Source: Ulva prolifera (Eukaryota; Chlorophyta; Ulvophyceae; Ulvales; Ulvaceae). From it: DNA of 64,000 bases. A model generated the notes under the pieces. That model was not told the origin of the DNA. It did no database searches and worked only from the letters and a program-made list of their open reading frames with translations. Positions 25,823-38,900 of this stretch are shown in pieces. A program made the translations under genes and the position numbers. Where the stretch lies: positions 5,399,315 to 5,463,314 of the forward strand of contig CM041199.1 in the NCBI GenBank assembly GCA_023078555.1, given 5' to 3'. Each line of letters opens with the position of its first letter. Positions within the stretch are counted from its first letter, which is position 1.

Positions 25823-26165
25823 CAGACATGGACCAGCTGACTGTCTTCCAATCTCACTCACACAGCTGCGTGGCAAACTCGCAAAATGTCTCCGGCAGAC
25901 ATCATATACCACAACGACTCAGATACGCAGATCGGGTCTCGTCAGACGTTTGATATGCTTACACATCTCCAGCAGGAATACACTGCCACAGCCGCACACA
26001 CAATGTGGCCACTCATGCAGCTCAGCACTTCGCCACACAGTCCCTCCGCCACTCGAAAGCGCCATCTCCACAATTGGCACTGCACATGAAGCTGCCGAGC
26101 ATTCGATGGCCCGGACGAAAAAGCCGCTTGAAAAATCAGCACCGCACAAAACGCAAGCGCTCCGC
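25823..26165. other. Short spacer upstream of the unknown gene, downstream of the coiled-coil gene
   Basis: About 340 bases holding the 3' UTR of the coiled-coil gene and the leader or promoter of the 345-residue protein, as both are on the minus strand. In-frame reading continues upstream of the chosen ATG to about 25912, so an earlier start is possible. Nothing else is recognisable. Confidence 0.4.
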
Positions 26166-29100
26166 CTACAGCACCCCTCCCTCACCATCCTCCTCCTCAA
26201 TGTGAGGCAGCATCTCCGAGGGGGTCCGCAGAGTCCCAGTCTGTGTGCGCCTCCACCGCCGCTTCCGGTGGTGCTCCGCTTCGGCACTATCCACATCACC
26301 CTCATGCCCCCCGCCCTCCACCTCTTCCCCATCTTCCACCACCGACGATTCTCGCCCAGCCTTCGATGCAGCGCGTGATGCAGACCGCGCCGCGCGAGCG
26401 CTCCTTGGGGCCGTGTCCTCTTCCGGCAAGAGCTCTGACGGCGTCAGGCCGGTGATGTGGGCCGCCTCCTCCAGCAGCATCTGCACGCGCTTCGGCGCCG
26501 TGCGCCGGGACCGCCGCGGCCGCGCCCCCGGCGTTGTCGGCACGTCCCCGCTCGCTGACGGTGTTGCATTGTCCGCCGCGTCCGCGGCCACGGCGGCCGC
26601 CGCCGCGGCCGCCGACGCGCGTTGCGGCCGCGCCGCCGGCGTGACCGGCGGCCGGCGGCCGCGAGTCACAGACCGACTCGCGACCGCCCCGCCCTCAACT
26701 GGGGCCGCGCCGCCCACCTGGCTCAGCTTCCCGGTACGGATCGTCGGCGGCGTGACCTTCTGCACCGCCGCCGCCCCGGCATGCGCAGCGGCTGCCGGCT
26801 CCGCCAGTGGGGTCTCCATCGCAATCGCCAGCGGCGACGTGGTATCAGCCGGAGGCGTCGCCGCGGTCCGTGGCACCGCGGCCGTCGCGGACACCTGGCG
26901 TTGCACCGGTTGCCGTGGCGCCTTCTGCAGACTTTCTTTCTTCTTACCCAGCGATGCGATGCCAGTTGCCACGTCGCCGCCTGCTGTGGCGGCCCCGCTT
27001 TCCTTTGCAACCGCCGCAAGCCGCTCTTCTACGGCGCCACCCGTGCCTGCCACCCGCGCCGCCTCCGCGATAGCCCCCTTTGCATCACTCCGGGCTATAC
27101 TGTGCTCACCCGTATCTGGGGTCGTGGCCGGCAGCTGCGATGCGCCGGCGCCATCTGCAGTAGGGGTGTCGTCTCCCGGACCCTTCCCATCCGCGATGCA
27201 GCGCCCGTTGTTCTCGGCAGACCCCTGCCGTACGCGGCGGCGCGTGCGCTCGCCGCGCTCAGCCTCGAGCACGTCAGCAGACGCCCCCGCTTCCGCGCCG
27301 GAGCCGCCGCCTGAGCCCCGCGCGTGGAGTGCGGCGCGTGACCGCTTGGGGGCGGAGGCCTTGCCCGTGCGTGCGCCTGCGGGCTGCTGGGTCACGGCGC
27401 CGAGCTGGGGAGTTGGAGCAGCAACCTCCAGGGCTGCCCCCGGCACACTGAACTCCACCGGAGATGTCTGCACGTAGACGAGGGTGAGACGCCACTCTGA
27501 GCGTCACTTCTGAAATGAAACAATCCGTCCATGCGGGGCACACTGTTGATACAGTCGGCGCAGTTTGGAGCCGAGTCTCCTATAGCATATCAGCTGGCCG
27601 CAGCATCCTGTCTGTGAATGGTGGCCTAGACACTACAGTGCAAGACCCTGCGCAGCACTGCTTGCACCAGCAATACAGCTCAAGGTGTCAAACGCCGTAA
27701 GCATGCCACAGCGGGCTCAGTCTAGGCGAGGCCAAAGGACGGAACACAGCGCACACCGCTGTTGCAGAGGGGCAGCGTCCCAGCACCTGCACAACGTTAG
27801 ATAAGCAAGGACACAGAGAACATGCACGCCCACAGGGAGACTCATGTGCCGCACCTCGCCCCCGGTAGACGGTGGCTCTTTCACAGCTGCCAGGGGTGTC
27901 TTGGACGTTGCGCTCGCGCGTGACTGGCCCCCCCACAGGCGGCCGAGCAGAGGCGAGATTGCGCCGATGATGCCTGACGCAGCCTCGACCTCCTCTGCCG
28001 CGTCCTCCGCAGCCGGGCCCGCGCTCTCCTCCGGCTCGTCCGCAACCTCAACCATAACTACCGGCCGCGGCGGCGCGACCGCCACCTCTGCGGCGGCGCG
28101 CCGCCGCTCCTCCGCCCGCTCGGCCACAGCGCTCGCGGCAGCCGCCGCCTCCGCGGCACGCTGCAGCTCCTCCGCCCGCTCCGCCGCGGCGCGCGCGGTA
28201 GCCGCCGCCGCGATCGCGCCCCGCACTTTGCTCTGCGCCTCCAGCTCCTCCCGCTTGAGCTGTCCGAGCCGCTGCTGTGCGGCGTCCCGCGCGGCCTCCA
28301 GCCCCCGCACCTCCCGCTGCAGCGCTTCCAAACGCCGCTGCTCCGTCTCGACCCACTCCATGATCCCGGCCACGCCCGGCACCCCGGAGCCACCCCCACC
28401 CACGACCACGACACCATCCTCCGACACAGCGCCATCCCCCACGGTGCCACAGGTGTCGCCCCCCTTTAGTGCAGCATGCATCTTGTCCAGAGCAGTGAGC
28501 GCCTCCGCCACCTGAGCCTGCTGCTCGACGAAGGTCGCCTGCTCCTGGTGCAGGGCGGCGGTTGCGCCGGTCAGCGCCGCCTGCCGCTTGTCGAGCTCCT
28601 GCCTTTCGGCCAGAAGCGCCGCCTGCCGTGCGGCCGCCTTGTCTGCGTCCTCGTCCCGCTGAGCATGCATGGCCTCGAGCTCCGCGGCACGCGCAGCGCA
28701 AGCGGCGTTGGCCTTTTTTATGACGGCCTCTTGCGCATCGATCTCACGTGAACGCCGTTCCAGCTCAGCCTCCTTCTCCTGCATGTAGCCGCTTCGACCC
28801 TCAAACACCAACGCAGCTGATCACAGTTTCACTCCGACAAACACGTCTTCTCTAGCCGACTCTGCACTGAGAGTGAAACCTGGACGCATGTGCAGTGGAC
28901 TTCTTCACTGCCATGGCCAGTGATGCACACAGGGCCTCCGGTCGACAGCTCAGCGGGCCACGCCGCTGTGACCCGCCTGACAGCACACATGCGCATGTCA
29001 CGACCCTCGCCCACGCCTGCGCGTCGCAGGAAGGAAGCTGGGCATGCACAGGGGGAGGGCGGCGGTACCTGCTGCTGCTGGGTGGCGACGTCGTATTCAT

Positions 29101-30782
29101 GCACCACCCGCATAGCCTCCTCCGTGCCGTCCGCCGCGGCCTCCGCGGCGCGCTGCAGGCGCGCGACGGCGTCCTCTCGGCTCAGCCGGGCCTTCTCGGC
29201 CTCCTCCCGTGCTGCCGCAGCCTCGCACTGCGACACCCGCTTGGCCTCCTCCGCCGCTGACACCTCAGACCGCAGCTTGTCGATCGCCTGTTTGGTCTTG
29301 CTGGCCTCTGTACAGTGCAGTGTGCTGTTGGATGGGCCAGGCGCTGCACCACAGACACGTCTGCAAGAAGTGTCTGTGCGGACGTGTCGCCTCAAGCGAC
29401 CGGGGCAAAGACATCGCAGCGCTGCGGCGTCGCACTGCTGGGCCTTCATCAGAAGGTGAGCAATCGTATGGCACGGATAGGATCGGTAGATGGCATCACA
29501 CATGATGACACTGCATCCTGCCTGTGCGCGATGGAAGAGGTGTAGCTGTGTGATGTCCATGTGACCCCATGAGTGGCAGAAAGAGTGGTGCCGTGCTCGA
29601 CACGCAGGAGGGGATCGTACCTTCATTCAAAGCATTGACCTCGGCATTGCTAGCAGCAAGCTGTGATGCCAGCCTCTTGGCTGTCTCCCCCTGGGCAAAG
29701 GCCTCCTGCCGTGCAATCTTCAGGTTTGCCTGTGCTGTCTCTTCTTGACGCAACCGTTCCCCCTCTATTCGTGCCAGCTCGTTGTTGTAACTGGCTTCTG
29801 CCACTGCCAAGCTTCGAGCTGCTTCTTTTGCATCTGATTTCTTAGCTTGAGTCAGAGTGTCCTGATCAGCGCGCAGTTGCTCGAGCTTCTCCACTTGCTG
29901 GGCGTTGCGAGCTGCATACTGATACTTGACGGTCTCAATTTCCCTGGTTTTGTCGTCGACTGTTTTTTGCATAGTATCTACCTCTTGTTGCAAGCGTACG
30001 ACTCGATCGGGTAGGCCATCATGTTGGGAAACATATTCTCGATGTTGAATGGTCAAATTGTTCAGCTCTTCTGTTTTTTTTTGTACGCTTTTCGTTGCTT
30101 GTTCCCTGCAAGCACCACAAGGCGTGTTTTCCATGCTGGAACAGTCAGCACAGCAGGACAGCCAGGGAAGTAGAGCGCACAATTGGATTTTTACAGTGCA
30201 AAGCTCGTGGTGCTGTTGGTTTCGCTCCTCTGCAATAGTGTGGTTTCTCCGGTCCAGCGCCAGCCGCTCCTCGTCCCATTGATTCTTTTGTAACTGAAAC
30301 GAGGCATCGGCCTCCGCGGCTATATCGGATATCTCCTGCATTAATTACCATCAATGTATTGTATCACCTCAGCCATCCTAAGCAGCGGCGACGTTTGACC
30401 GACTGGCGTTCAGTGTCACAGAGACGCGAGCAGCAATTGATGGCGAATTAACAACACGGCACACAGACACATGTGTTTCACAATCAGCAAATGCCCTGGT
30501 CATGCAGATATGAAGACGTACCGATTTCCACTTGTTCAACTCGAAAACGGTGGCTCGTAATTCATCGTTTGTCTTGGTTAGGGCGGCATTCTGCGATAAA
30601 CGTATGCATTGGTGCCTCAGGACCATGAAGAAAGCACGGACACGTCTTTTTCACAAAGGATGGCGTGTGCCTTTGACAAGGTCATATCGTGCAGAGCGGG
30701 TGTTCACCTTGTGTTGGCAATCAATCAAACGCCGCTGCACCTCCATCAACTCTTCACGCCGAACGGTCGGACACAGAGCCAT
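26166..30782 (-). CDS. Long alanine-rich coiled-coil protein with basic C-terminal motifs, seven exons (1,082 aa)
   Basis: Exons: 30782-30708, 30590-30522, 30335-30181, 30105-29621, 29307-29069, 28778-27855, 27467-26166, all GT/AG and phase-consistent. The ATG at 30782 gives MALCPTVRREELMEVQRRL. Residues 1 to about 560 are nearly continuous heptad-repeat coiled coil (for example QKKTEELNNLTIQHREYV, EKEAELERRSREIDAQE), with one Gly/Val-rich break. Residues from about 560 are Ala/Pro/Thr-rich and probably disordered. They carry two basic patches that could be nuclear localisation signals (PRRSRRTAPKR and HHRKRRWRR) and an acidic end. The layout, long coiled coil then disordered tail with NLS, is shared by plant NMCP/CRWN lamina proteins, but also by myosin-tail-like, centrosomal and golgin-type proteins. 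I see no family-specific motif. The gene is solid; the function is open. Confidence 0.85.
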
Positions 30783-31623
30783 GGTATTTCTGTGCAGCGC
30801 AAGTTGCTGTTATCCAACGAACAATGCCGAACTGGCCCTGGCGACAACAGTCAACACAGATAGTAGCCGATCACAGCGTTGGAAATGCATCGTAGACGAG
30901 CCCATGGCCTGGAAATCATCATTACAACTCCACTTGTTCCCGTTTGTTCCCTGGCCTCATATCCTGGTGTCTTTCGAACGCTACGGTGTGCCGGTACGAC
31001 TTGGTCGCAGAGTGCCTATGGACACCCTTCGTCGCTGATCGACACGATGCTGTCAGGCCGGCAGCGGTTCCAGGTTGACAGAACTATGCCTGCTACCAGA
31101 CACCCTGCGTCTGTGAGTGGATTTCATGTTCCATCGAGCTCTTGGCAACAAGGCCTCATACCCGGGATGGCCGTGTGACGTTCGTATACATGGCTGGGAG
31201 CAGCCCTTAGGCGTGCCTGAGGGGGGTTTTACACCATGCAGCTGACCATTACCAGGTGGTCCCGGAAAACTATACTTCAGAATGGCTTCTGCACATCAAA
31301 CAGAAACACGGTTGCATAACATCGACATGATTGCCAAGTGCTTTTGCATGAATGTCGTGCCACCCTTCGAACAGGTCTTCAGTGATGTCTGTGCACGTGT
31401 GATACAGGCCTTCCCTTCGCCTCAGCGACACTCATTTGCAATTCTCACGGCCTTTTGACCGGCTGCATCAACACGTCATGCTGTCACCAGCCCGCTATCC
31501 TCAGCATCGAAGGCCTGCCGGACCCGAGACGTCCATGCACACCTCAACACTCAGCATGCAAGCTTCACTGCGTCTTCGCACGGTGACTTTGCATGCACTG
31601 ATCAGCATCATCGGGCATAGCTG
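30783..31623. other. Spacer between the UBX-protein 3' end and the coiled-coil gene start
   Basis: About 840 bases between two minus-strand genes. It must hold the 3' UTR of the UBX protein and the promoter of the coiled-coil gene. No coding exon or repeat that I can support. Confidence 0.4.
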
Positions 31624-33816
31624 TTACTCATCCTCGATTATAACCATCAGAGCCGCATTGGGAACCAGGCCGACGTCGCTCAGGAGCGCCCCAGCATCCC
31701 CACGAGGGTATTCTCGCCGGGGAAACGTGCTTGTCAGCACGTACTCAAGTGCCTCAATGTCATCGAGGGAGTCTACCCAGTCGTACATGTCCCCCACCGT
31801 CGCCCCGCTGGGGAACCGGCGCTGTGTGCTGGCCCCCTGGGGCAGCTTCACGCGGATCAGCGCGCACCCGTCGCCGCTGCTCTCCGGCTCAGCCGGCAGC
31901 GCCCCCTTCTTCTCAGCCCGCCGCGCAATGACAGCGTTCTGCCGGTCCTCTATCGCTTGGACCTTCCGTTGCTTCTCCTCCCTGCACACGCGAACACCGG
32001 TGTTCACTTCTGGTGCAGCCCCTGCCATGCCAAGGACGGAGCGAGAGTGTTCTTGTGCTAGCAGAGCTCAAGAGCTGCAGCCACCATGTTTGCAATCTCA
32101 GAGCCATCTGCACGATAGTGTGGTGTCCGCTTCACTCTGTAGCCACACGGCCTAGAGCGCTGCTGTGGTCGATGCGCTGCATGGCTGTGCTGCACATGAG
32201 CAACACAGCCAGCACCACATCAGCAGCACACGGCGTCTGTGCAAGAGTGATCCCTGCAAGCAGACGCTGCGCTGCATGGTGTGTGCGGCCGCGAGCTGAG
32301 GGGCCGCACTCTTCCGCCCGCCGGGCATCATCCTCCGCCTGCTGAGCGGCCTCTACGCGCCGCCGTTCCTCCTCTGCGGCCTCTGCACGGCGGCGGTCCT
32401 CCGCCATCGACGCGGCGAGAGCCGCATCCTGCTCCTGCCGCACACTGCGCGCTTCTGCAGCGGCGGTGGCACGCCGCGTTGCGCCACGGGTCGAGGCTGA
32501 TGCAGCCGCGACCGCACCCTCGAGCGCCCGCATCACCGCATCGACGCTGGCCGCGCCGTCGATGGACGACAGCATGCGTAGCGTCTGCGGGCGGCGGTGG
32601 ACGGTGGTGGAGGCAGAGGCTGCGGCGGCGGGGGAGGTGGAGGTGGCGAGGACAGCTAGATAAGGGAAGGAGGAGATCCGGAGGAGGTCTGTGAGCTGAG
32701 ACGCGCCGGGCGTCCCGACCTCAGCAGCCCAGGTGATGAAATGGGTCCTGGCGTACGCTGTGACTTGTGGGTTGCAGAGGACCGTCTCGCAGAACTGCGG
32801 GGTGTTCTGCATGGCAATGTGATCAGCCTGGGCAACAAGGAAGCTGTGAGCCTGGGTGATGGGGGTGATGCAGACATGGGCTGCAGAGACACATGCGGGT
32901 GCATCCGCCTGCGTTGTCAATGGACGCAACTTCAGATGACAGGGATATGGGACGTGGAATGCAGGTTGGGTGTGCGAGATGCGGCCTGATCGACCAGGCG
33001 GGTCTGGATGTGGCCGGGACCATGCCACATTGAATACCACAAAGCCCCACGAAGTAAGAACGGATGGAAGCGCACGATGTGCTCGGGGGAATGGATGTAC
33101 AGGAGCAATGGCCTGCGGATCTGGGCAGCTGCTGCCAGGGCATCTTGCCATGTGCCCTCACCAAATGTTAGTATGTTATCGCCATACTGGCGACGCAGGA
33201 CGATGGGTAATGGTTCTCCAGTGTCGATTCCTCTGCCTATGAGTCGAGAAAGCAAACCTGCAGCACCAGTCTGGAGATCAATCCCACTGCCATTCAACAT
33301 GATCGACTATCGCACTGTTTGCAGGACTCACCTCTTAGGCTTCGATACGCCCCTGTAGGAAGGACCAGGCCCACTATCCAGTCCGCAACATGTAATGCTG
33401 AGCTAAAGATACCCCCGATCGTTCGCAGTACAACTCCGAACGGTCCACGCCTGCGCGGCTGTGGCCGCTGTGGAGCGCGGGCGTCTGGCATCTGTTGCGT
33501 TGGAGTTTGAGCGGGTTGTGTATTTGTACGAGAAGTACTTGCGTGGTCTGGCCTTTGTGCTTCGTCTCCATGATTGGCTGCAATAGCACGATGTCACAGA
33601 AGGCGTCAACATTGCTTCCACTCGACATTTGTCTGACGGACGGTGTCAGCGACACAGCAATATCAGTCTACAGCATGTCGCACCCGCAAAGAACATTTCT
33701 ATTGCATTCTGCAGGTCGCTGTCTGCAGCTGCGAGGTACATCCTCGCATGGTCTTCTGAAGAATGCGTAATTGCCTGGAAGTTGTTTACAAGCTCATCGT
33801 CAATGGTGTCTGCCAT
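31624..33816 (-). CDS. FAF2/UBXD8-like UBA-UAS-UBX domain protein (p97/Cdc48 adaptor), five exons
   Basis: FAF2/UBXD8 and plant PUX relatives recruit p97/Cdc48 to ubiquitinated substrates in ER-associated degradation and at lipid droplets. Exons 33816-33684, 33577-33332, 33257-33076, 32806-32310, 31981-31624, phase-consistent, 471 aa (human FAF2 is 445). Domains: residues 1-45 UBA-like (LVNNFQAITHSSEDHARMYL); a Q/P-rich linker; about 95-125 a hydrophobic stretch (VVLRTIGGIFSSALHVADWI) where FAF2 has its membrane hairpin; about 150-290 UAS thioredoxin-like (LLLYIHSPEH, FCETVLCNPQV); about 300-390 an Arg/Glu/Ala-rich coiled coil; and about 395-471 UBX (ALIRVKLPQG, TSTFPRREYP). The UBX loop is PRR rather than the common FPR arrangement read with the preceding F, so p97 binding looks preserved. 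The ATG at 33816 gives MADTIDDEL and aligns with the family start. Confidence 0.94.
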
Positions 33817-35976
33817 TGTGCACTTTTTCACAGCTGATGCTGTTGAATATGCCGGTGCAATTGCAGAGCGACTAGTGGCTACGCCTAGTGTCGCTTCGGA
33901 CCATGATTGCCAGCGAGCGCTTGTACAATTCTCGTCTATCTGTAACAGGGTGACCGCAACAAGTGGGCAACATTCAAACAACATTGTCATTGACAAGCAA
34001 CGTCGTTGTGCCACTGTGTCGGTTACTGACCCCGAGCGCAAGCGGAGCCTCTTGGAACCTGCGCAAGGCGCCCTCGTAGCCACACGTCTGGGTCACAGCG
34101 TCGCCACCGAGGCAGTGCCACAGATACATGCGACGTACGTCGGGCTTTACTTGATGTGCACACCCGGGTCCGACGTTGCATCGCCAGCCTGTATCTCTCC
34201 GCATTTGCCCATGTCAACTGCATAGGGGAACGCGACAGCACCGCCCGCGTAGGTGCAGCGCTGGTTGCATGGCACACATGTTGCAAGAGCCAAGGCCAAG
34301 CACCTGCGCTTTGTCAAACACCCTGGTATTACGAGACATCCGCGTACTGGAGTAGCCTACAACACCATGCTGTGTTACATCCCACATCTCGGCCAGCAAC
34401 ATCACTTGCTGCAACGCCAATAGTCCGCAACAACCTCAGCAACATCTCAAGCCACCCGAACCACAGACTCCGCATGTTTGCCGCCCATGCAGAACCTTGC
34501 ACAAGTGGTCACGGGTCAACTGCGATCACTCTAGCTACACCTACGACCTGGATCACTGGTGGACACACTGACCAGCACCCCATCTCCACACACGCATGCA
34601 TGTGTGCACATATGTCTACACCTGCCATCACCAAGCACCAACCCATGCCATCAGCGCACTGGCCCTGCTGTGCACCAGCGCAGCACAGCATGCGCCTCAT
34701 GCCGGCACAGCATGAACGTGTACAGCGCACACAACACTTGGGCCACATTCACGGCGGCGCCTCATCCACACAACCTCGCCAACTCGATCCCGGGACCCCA
34801 TGGCCGCCAGAGTGACCCTCCGCCGCAAGCAGCAGAAACAGTGCATTCGCGCAGTCGCAACAAAACATGCGAGCTTGGCAGGTGTGGTGCTCTCCATGGC
34901 ATGCGCATGCTGGTGGCGCCGCACGATCGCATGCTTGGGAAATGTACACTTGTGGCTTGTGCCGACACGTTGCCATGTGCATGTTGCAAGACAGCCGGCC
35001 AGGAGGCCTACTTAGAGCCTCAGCTCATGTTTCCACCACACGAAATCGCCAGCCCCAAATCGGCCAGCCCTCAACGCAAGGGGCAGTACCGAACAACACG
35101 ATCGAAGACTCGGATGCCCTCTTCAGAGACTGAAACAACGGCACGGAGAGAGGGGCCCTCCCCATGCCGCTGCAATACCCAACACTACCCAACACTACCA
35201 ACATATCTTCTTCCATCGAGCGGCATCGGCTACGATGCTGACAGCGGCATCGGCAGCGATGCACGTGCTGACAGAGCACATGCATCGATGCCGCGTATAA
35301 TCTGATAAAATAAACCATACTGCTTGAATCCAAGCACACCATGGCGCTCACGGCAGCGGCAGTTGCCCGGTCGCACAGGTCTGAGAGGGTGGGGCGTCGC
35401 AGCCCTCCCCCCTCCTTCATTCCATGGAGCGCTGGCCCCATGGGGGCCAACTGAGCCGTCGCCTTTAACTAAGAGTGAGCCAGCGCAGACGCGGCCGGGC
35501 CCGCCGCAGCACGATGGCACCCCCGCACGCCAGAATGCTGGCGGCCGCTGGTGTTCCATGCATGCACAGCACTGTAGAACCCGGTGCTGGGAACTCACGC
35601 CGTGCAGCTGCGGGCGCCGCGTGTGCATTGGACGATTACTTTGGTGCGCGGCTCTAGGACGGCGCTAACGCACTCCCTGCATGCATGCACACACAGTCAG
35701 CCTCACTGCCGACACCCCACTGGCGATCCGTAATCACTTCCAGCCGGGAGAGAAGTGTTGATACCGCGAGCGATTAGCAAACCTGGGATCCGAGAGCCCG
35801 GACAGCACGCCCCGTGTTACATGCACCTCATGCATGGGAGGAATCAGAAGCCACAGATCCATAGAGACGCTCGCTGGTGTCATGGCACGCGCTCCACACT
35901 CGATGGAGCAGGGGCGGAGTAAGCGGGAAGGGACCTCACCTTCACTGCCATAGCGCAAGGATGGGTGCCGCCGCAG
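33817..35976. other. Spacer upstream of the UBX-protein gene, downstream of the F-box-kinase gene
   Basis: About 2.2 kb with both neighbours on the minus strand. It should hold the UBX-gene promoter and the kinase 3' UTR. Long open stretches on the plus strand (34156-34815, 34559-35305) are rich in His, Cys, Thr and Pro with no domain and no exon context. I read them as composition artefacts. CATGCATG words are frequent, and a near-duplicate CGGCATCGGCTACGATGCTGACAG-like repeat lies at about 35220-35260. Confidence 0.4.
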
Positions 35977-38900
35977 CTATTCATGCGCGCAGGCGTCTCG
36001 CCGTGCATGCTGTGCGGCGGGGCTGTGCAGCATGCATGCGTCCGGGAGGTCGCTCAGGACAGAGCAGTGGGCTGCATGCAGCGAGACTTCGCCGCACGTC
36101 CACCGCCGCCGCGAGCCACCCCCCTCAACTGCGCTGCCACCGCCCGGACTGGCACCGTCACAAAACCCTGCCTGCTCTTCAGCATCCGCACGCCGGTCTT
36201 CGGACACGTGGAGCGCCTGTAGCCACGGGGGGATGCCGGCGGCAGCACCGGGGGGGGCCCGGGACTCCGCGTGCTGTCCGCACGGCGGACTCCGGACATC
36301 GTCATCCATCCGGAACAAGAGGATGTCTGCCATCGCCGCCAATGCGGAGGTGCACGGGTCGGTGGGGGCGTGCGCTTCGCGCTCCGGCGATGGCGCGGCA
36401 TGGTCATCAGTGCCGTCTGCCGTCTGGCCGGGCGACGGTAGAAGCTCCTGCACGCGAGCGAGCGGATGCAGCGTCGGCTGCACGAGCGCAGCCGCCGCGG
36501 CCGCGGCGGACGCAGTCGTCGGCGTGTACGCGCCGAACTTGCCAAACGACATCTGACAGCCGCTGCGGTCGCCGTCACCGCAGGCGGTGCGAGAGGGGGG
36601 GCTGCCGCGGCCACCCGCGGGACTCGCCAGGAGTAAGCTGTCGATCTCCGGCAGGCGGTCCGTGCCGCCGCTGTCATGGCACCCGGTGCGCACCCGCGGC
36701 AGGTTCAGGCGCAGTAGTGAGTCGTGTGCGGTGAGGGCCGCGGAGCTGTCGGCGGAGCGGGGTGGCGGGCCCAGCCGGCGCTGCGTTGGAGGCGCGGCGG
36801 CGGTGATCACGGGGTCGGCTGCAAATGGGAGGTGGCACGCATGTGGTGGAGAGAGGCCGAACGGGTGGCGATGGTCCAGCGCAGCCGCCGCTGCCGCAGG
36901 CGGGCACGGGCGGCCTTCAGCGTCTGGGGACGTGTCGGCGGCGGGTTGCGCCGGAGGGAGTCCGTGAGCAGTCCCAGGGCGGGACTGCGATTGCCGCCGG
37001 CGTGTCCGCTTCCGTGTGCACAGGGGTGGCGTGGCGGCTGTAGGTGGAGGAGGGGGCGTGGTGGAGCCAGGGGATGCGTTGAGAACAGAGTGTCTGTGGG
37101 GGTACAGGGGGACGGCGGCCGCTGCAGGCCGGTCAGTGAAGCGGTCGAAGCTCTCCAGCTCACAGGAGCATAGCGGATGTGTGCCAGCGAGTGGCATGGG
37201 AGTCGAGGCCGCACGCATGCCCATCCACGGCCGGAGATGATCGTTGGGGCTGCGCAGAAACACCTCGTGCGCCGGCGGCTGGCCTGTCAGCACCTGGCCG
37301 TGGGGGTCTGTGTCTGTGGGGTTGTGCGGTGGGGGGGACTGCGCAGAGGCAGCGATGGAGGCTCCGGAGAGGAACGCAGAGTCAGCGTCTTTGCGGAGGA
37401 GGTCAAATGCTGCGCTGCTGTTCACGCTCGCTAGGCGCAGCACGGCCGCCGTGGATGCCGCGATCTGCGCGGCGGTCTGCAGCGCCGGCGCACCATGCGG
37501 CGCCGGAATCCGCACGCCACCGCCGCCGAACGAGCTCGACAGCGACGAGTCCGCATCAGTGGAGCGGCGGCGGTCCTCTACGTCCGCCTGCCATGCGAAC
37601 GCTCTGATGCTTCCAGACGATGCTTCTGTGGAGGGCCGTGCATGCATGCAAGCCGGCGGCGCCTCAATCGCCGCGAGGTGCTCCACGGCAAACGCCTCGA
37701 GCTCCTTCAGGCTTGCGCGCCGCTCCGGGTTATATTGCAGGCAGCTGAGGATGACGCTCGCCCATGCGCGCTCGCAGTGGAGCACCTCAGGCGCGGCCGC
37801 GAGCTGCGCCAGCTCTGCACCGTACAGCTGCTTCGCCTGCAGGAGCGCGTAGACGTCATCCCGGTGGAGGTCGGAGGTGAGGCGGTGCGGGAGGACCATC
37901 TCCAGGCAGACGACGCCGATGCTCCAGACGTCGAGGGACGGGCGGGCGACAAAGCCCGCCGGGTCGAGCATCTCCGGGGGGACATATGCTGACGTGCCGA
38001 AGGCCCCCTGGCAGTACTCCCCGTGCGGCGTCGCGAGGCCCCAGTCTATCAGGACGGCGGAGTTCTGGCCGTCAATCATGATGTTGGAGGGCTTAACATC
38101 GCAGTGCACGATGCGCGCGCGCGCGGCGCACGAGAGCGCGCGGGTGACGTGGAGGAGGATGCGGAGGCGGGTGGCGAAGGGGAGGACCGGGCCGGTGCCA
38201 TCGCCGGTGGCGTGCGCGCCCTTCGCGTCTTTCAGGTGCTCGTAGAGGCAGGTCGGGTAAACCGGGAAGACGAGGGCACGGGCGCGGGAGGCCGCCGCGG
38301 CGTCGCCGTCGGGGCTCGGGATGACGGCAAGGAGGCGGGGGACGTGGCGGCAGTTGTCGGGGCAGCAGCAGCACGCGTGGACTCTGCAGATGGCGCGGGC
38401 CTCGGAGGTGAGGGAATCCTCGGCGGCGCGGAGGTCGGCGGGGTCACCGCCAACGGCCGTCTTCAAGGCAGCGTCATTGATGCGCTGGCCTGCTGCTGTG
38501 GAGAAGGAGCAGCGCTCGACCTGCAAGCGGCGCGTGCAGAGCTGAAGCGCTGCGCAGTGAGAGCGAGAGCATGCAACGCGGCCGTAATCGAATTAAAATT
38601 CAGGGCGTCTGCTGGCGAGCTGCCAGTTGCCCATTGCGACGCATAGGGGCATCATGTGTTCGCGATAGTAGATAATGGGTGCTCCGGTCGTCTACACCAG
38701 TCTGCTCTTGTGTAACGGGTGTGACTGTGTAGGCGCTGTGGATAAGTCTGCGTGTGGCTGACTTTGGAGGGCGTTTGGTCGGTTGCGCGGCATGCGTGAG
38801 GAGATAGGCAGATCACGATAAGAGGTTGTTCGGTTGGCACGACAATGGTGATGGACTCATGCATATCAAGGATGAAGCTCAGCCAAGCTCAGCGAAGCAT

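Noticed and set aside
26245..27477. 410-residue plus-strand open frame
   Set aside because: Exact antisense of the last exon of the coiled-coil gene, whose exons chain in phase with the other six. GC-rich codons leave both strands open.
34156..35305. Long plus-strand open frames upstream of the UBX gene
   Set aside because: Low-complexity His/Cys/Thr/Pro composition, no domain, no splice-consistent partner.
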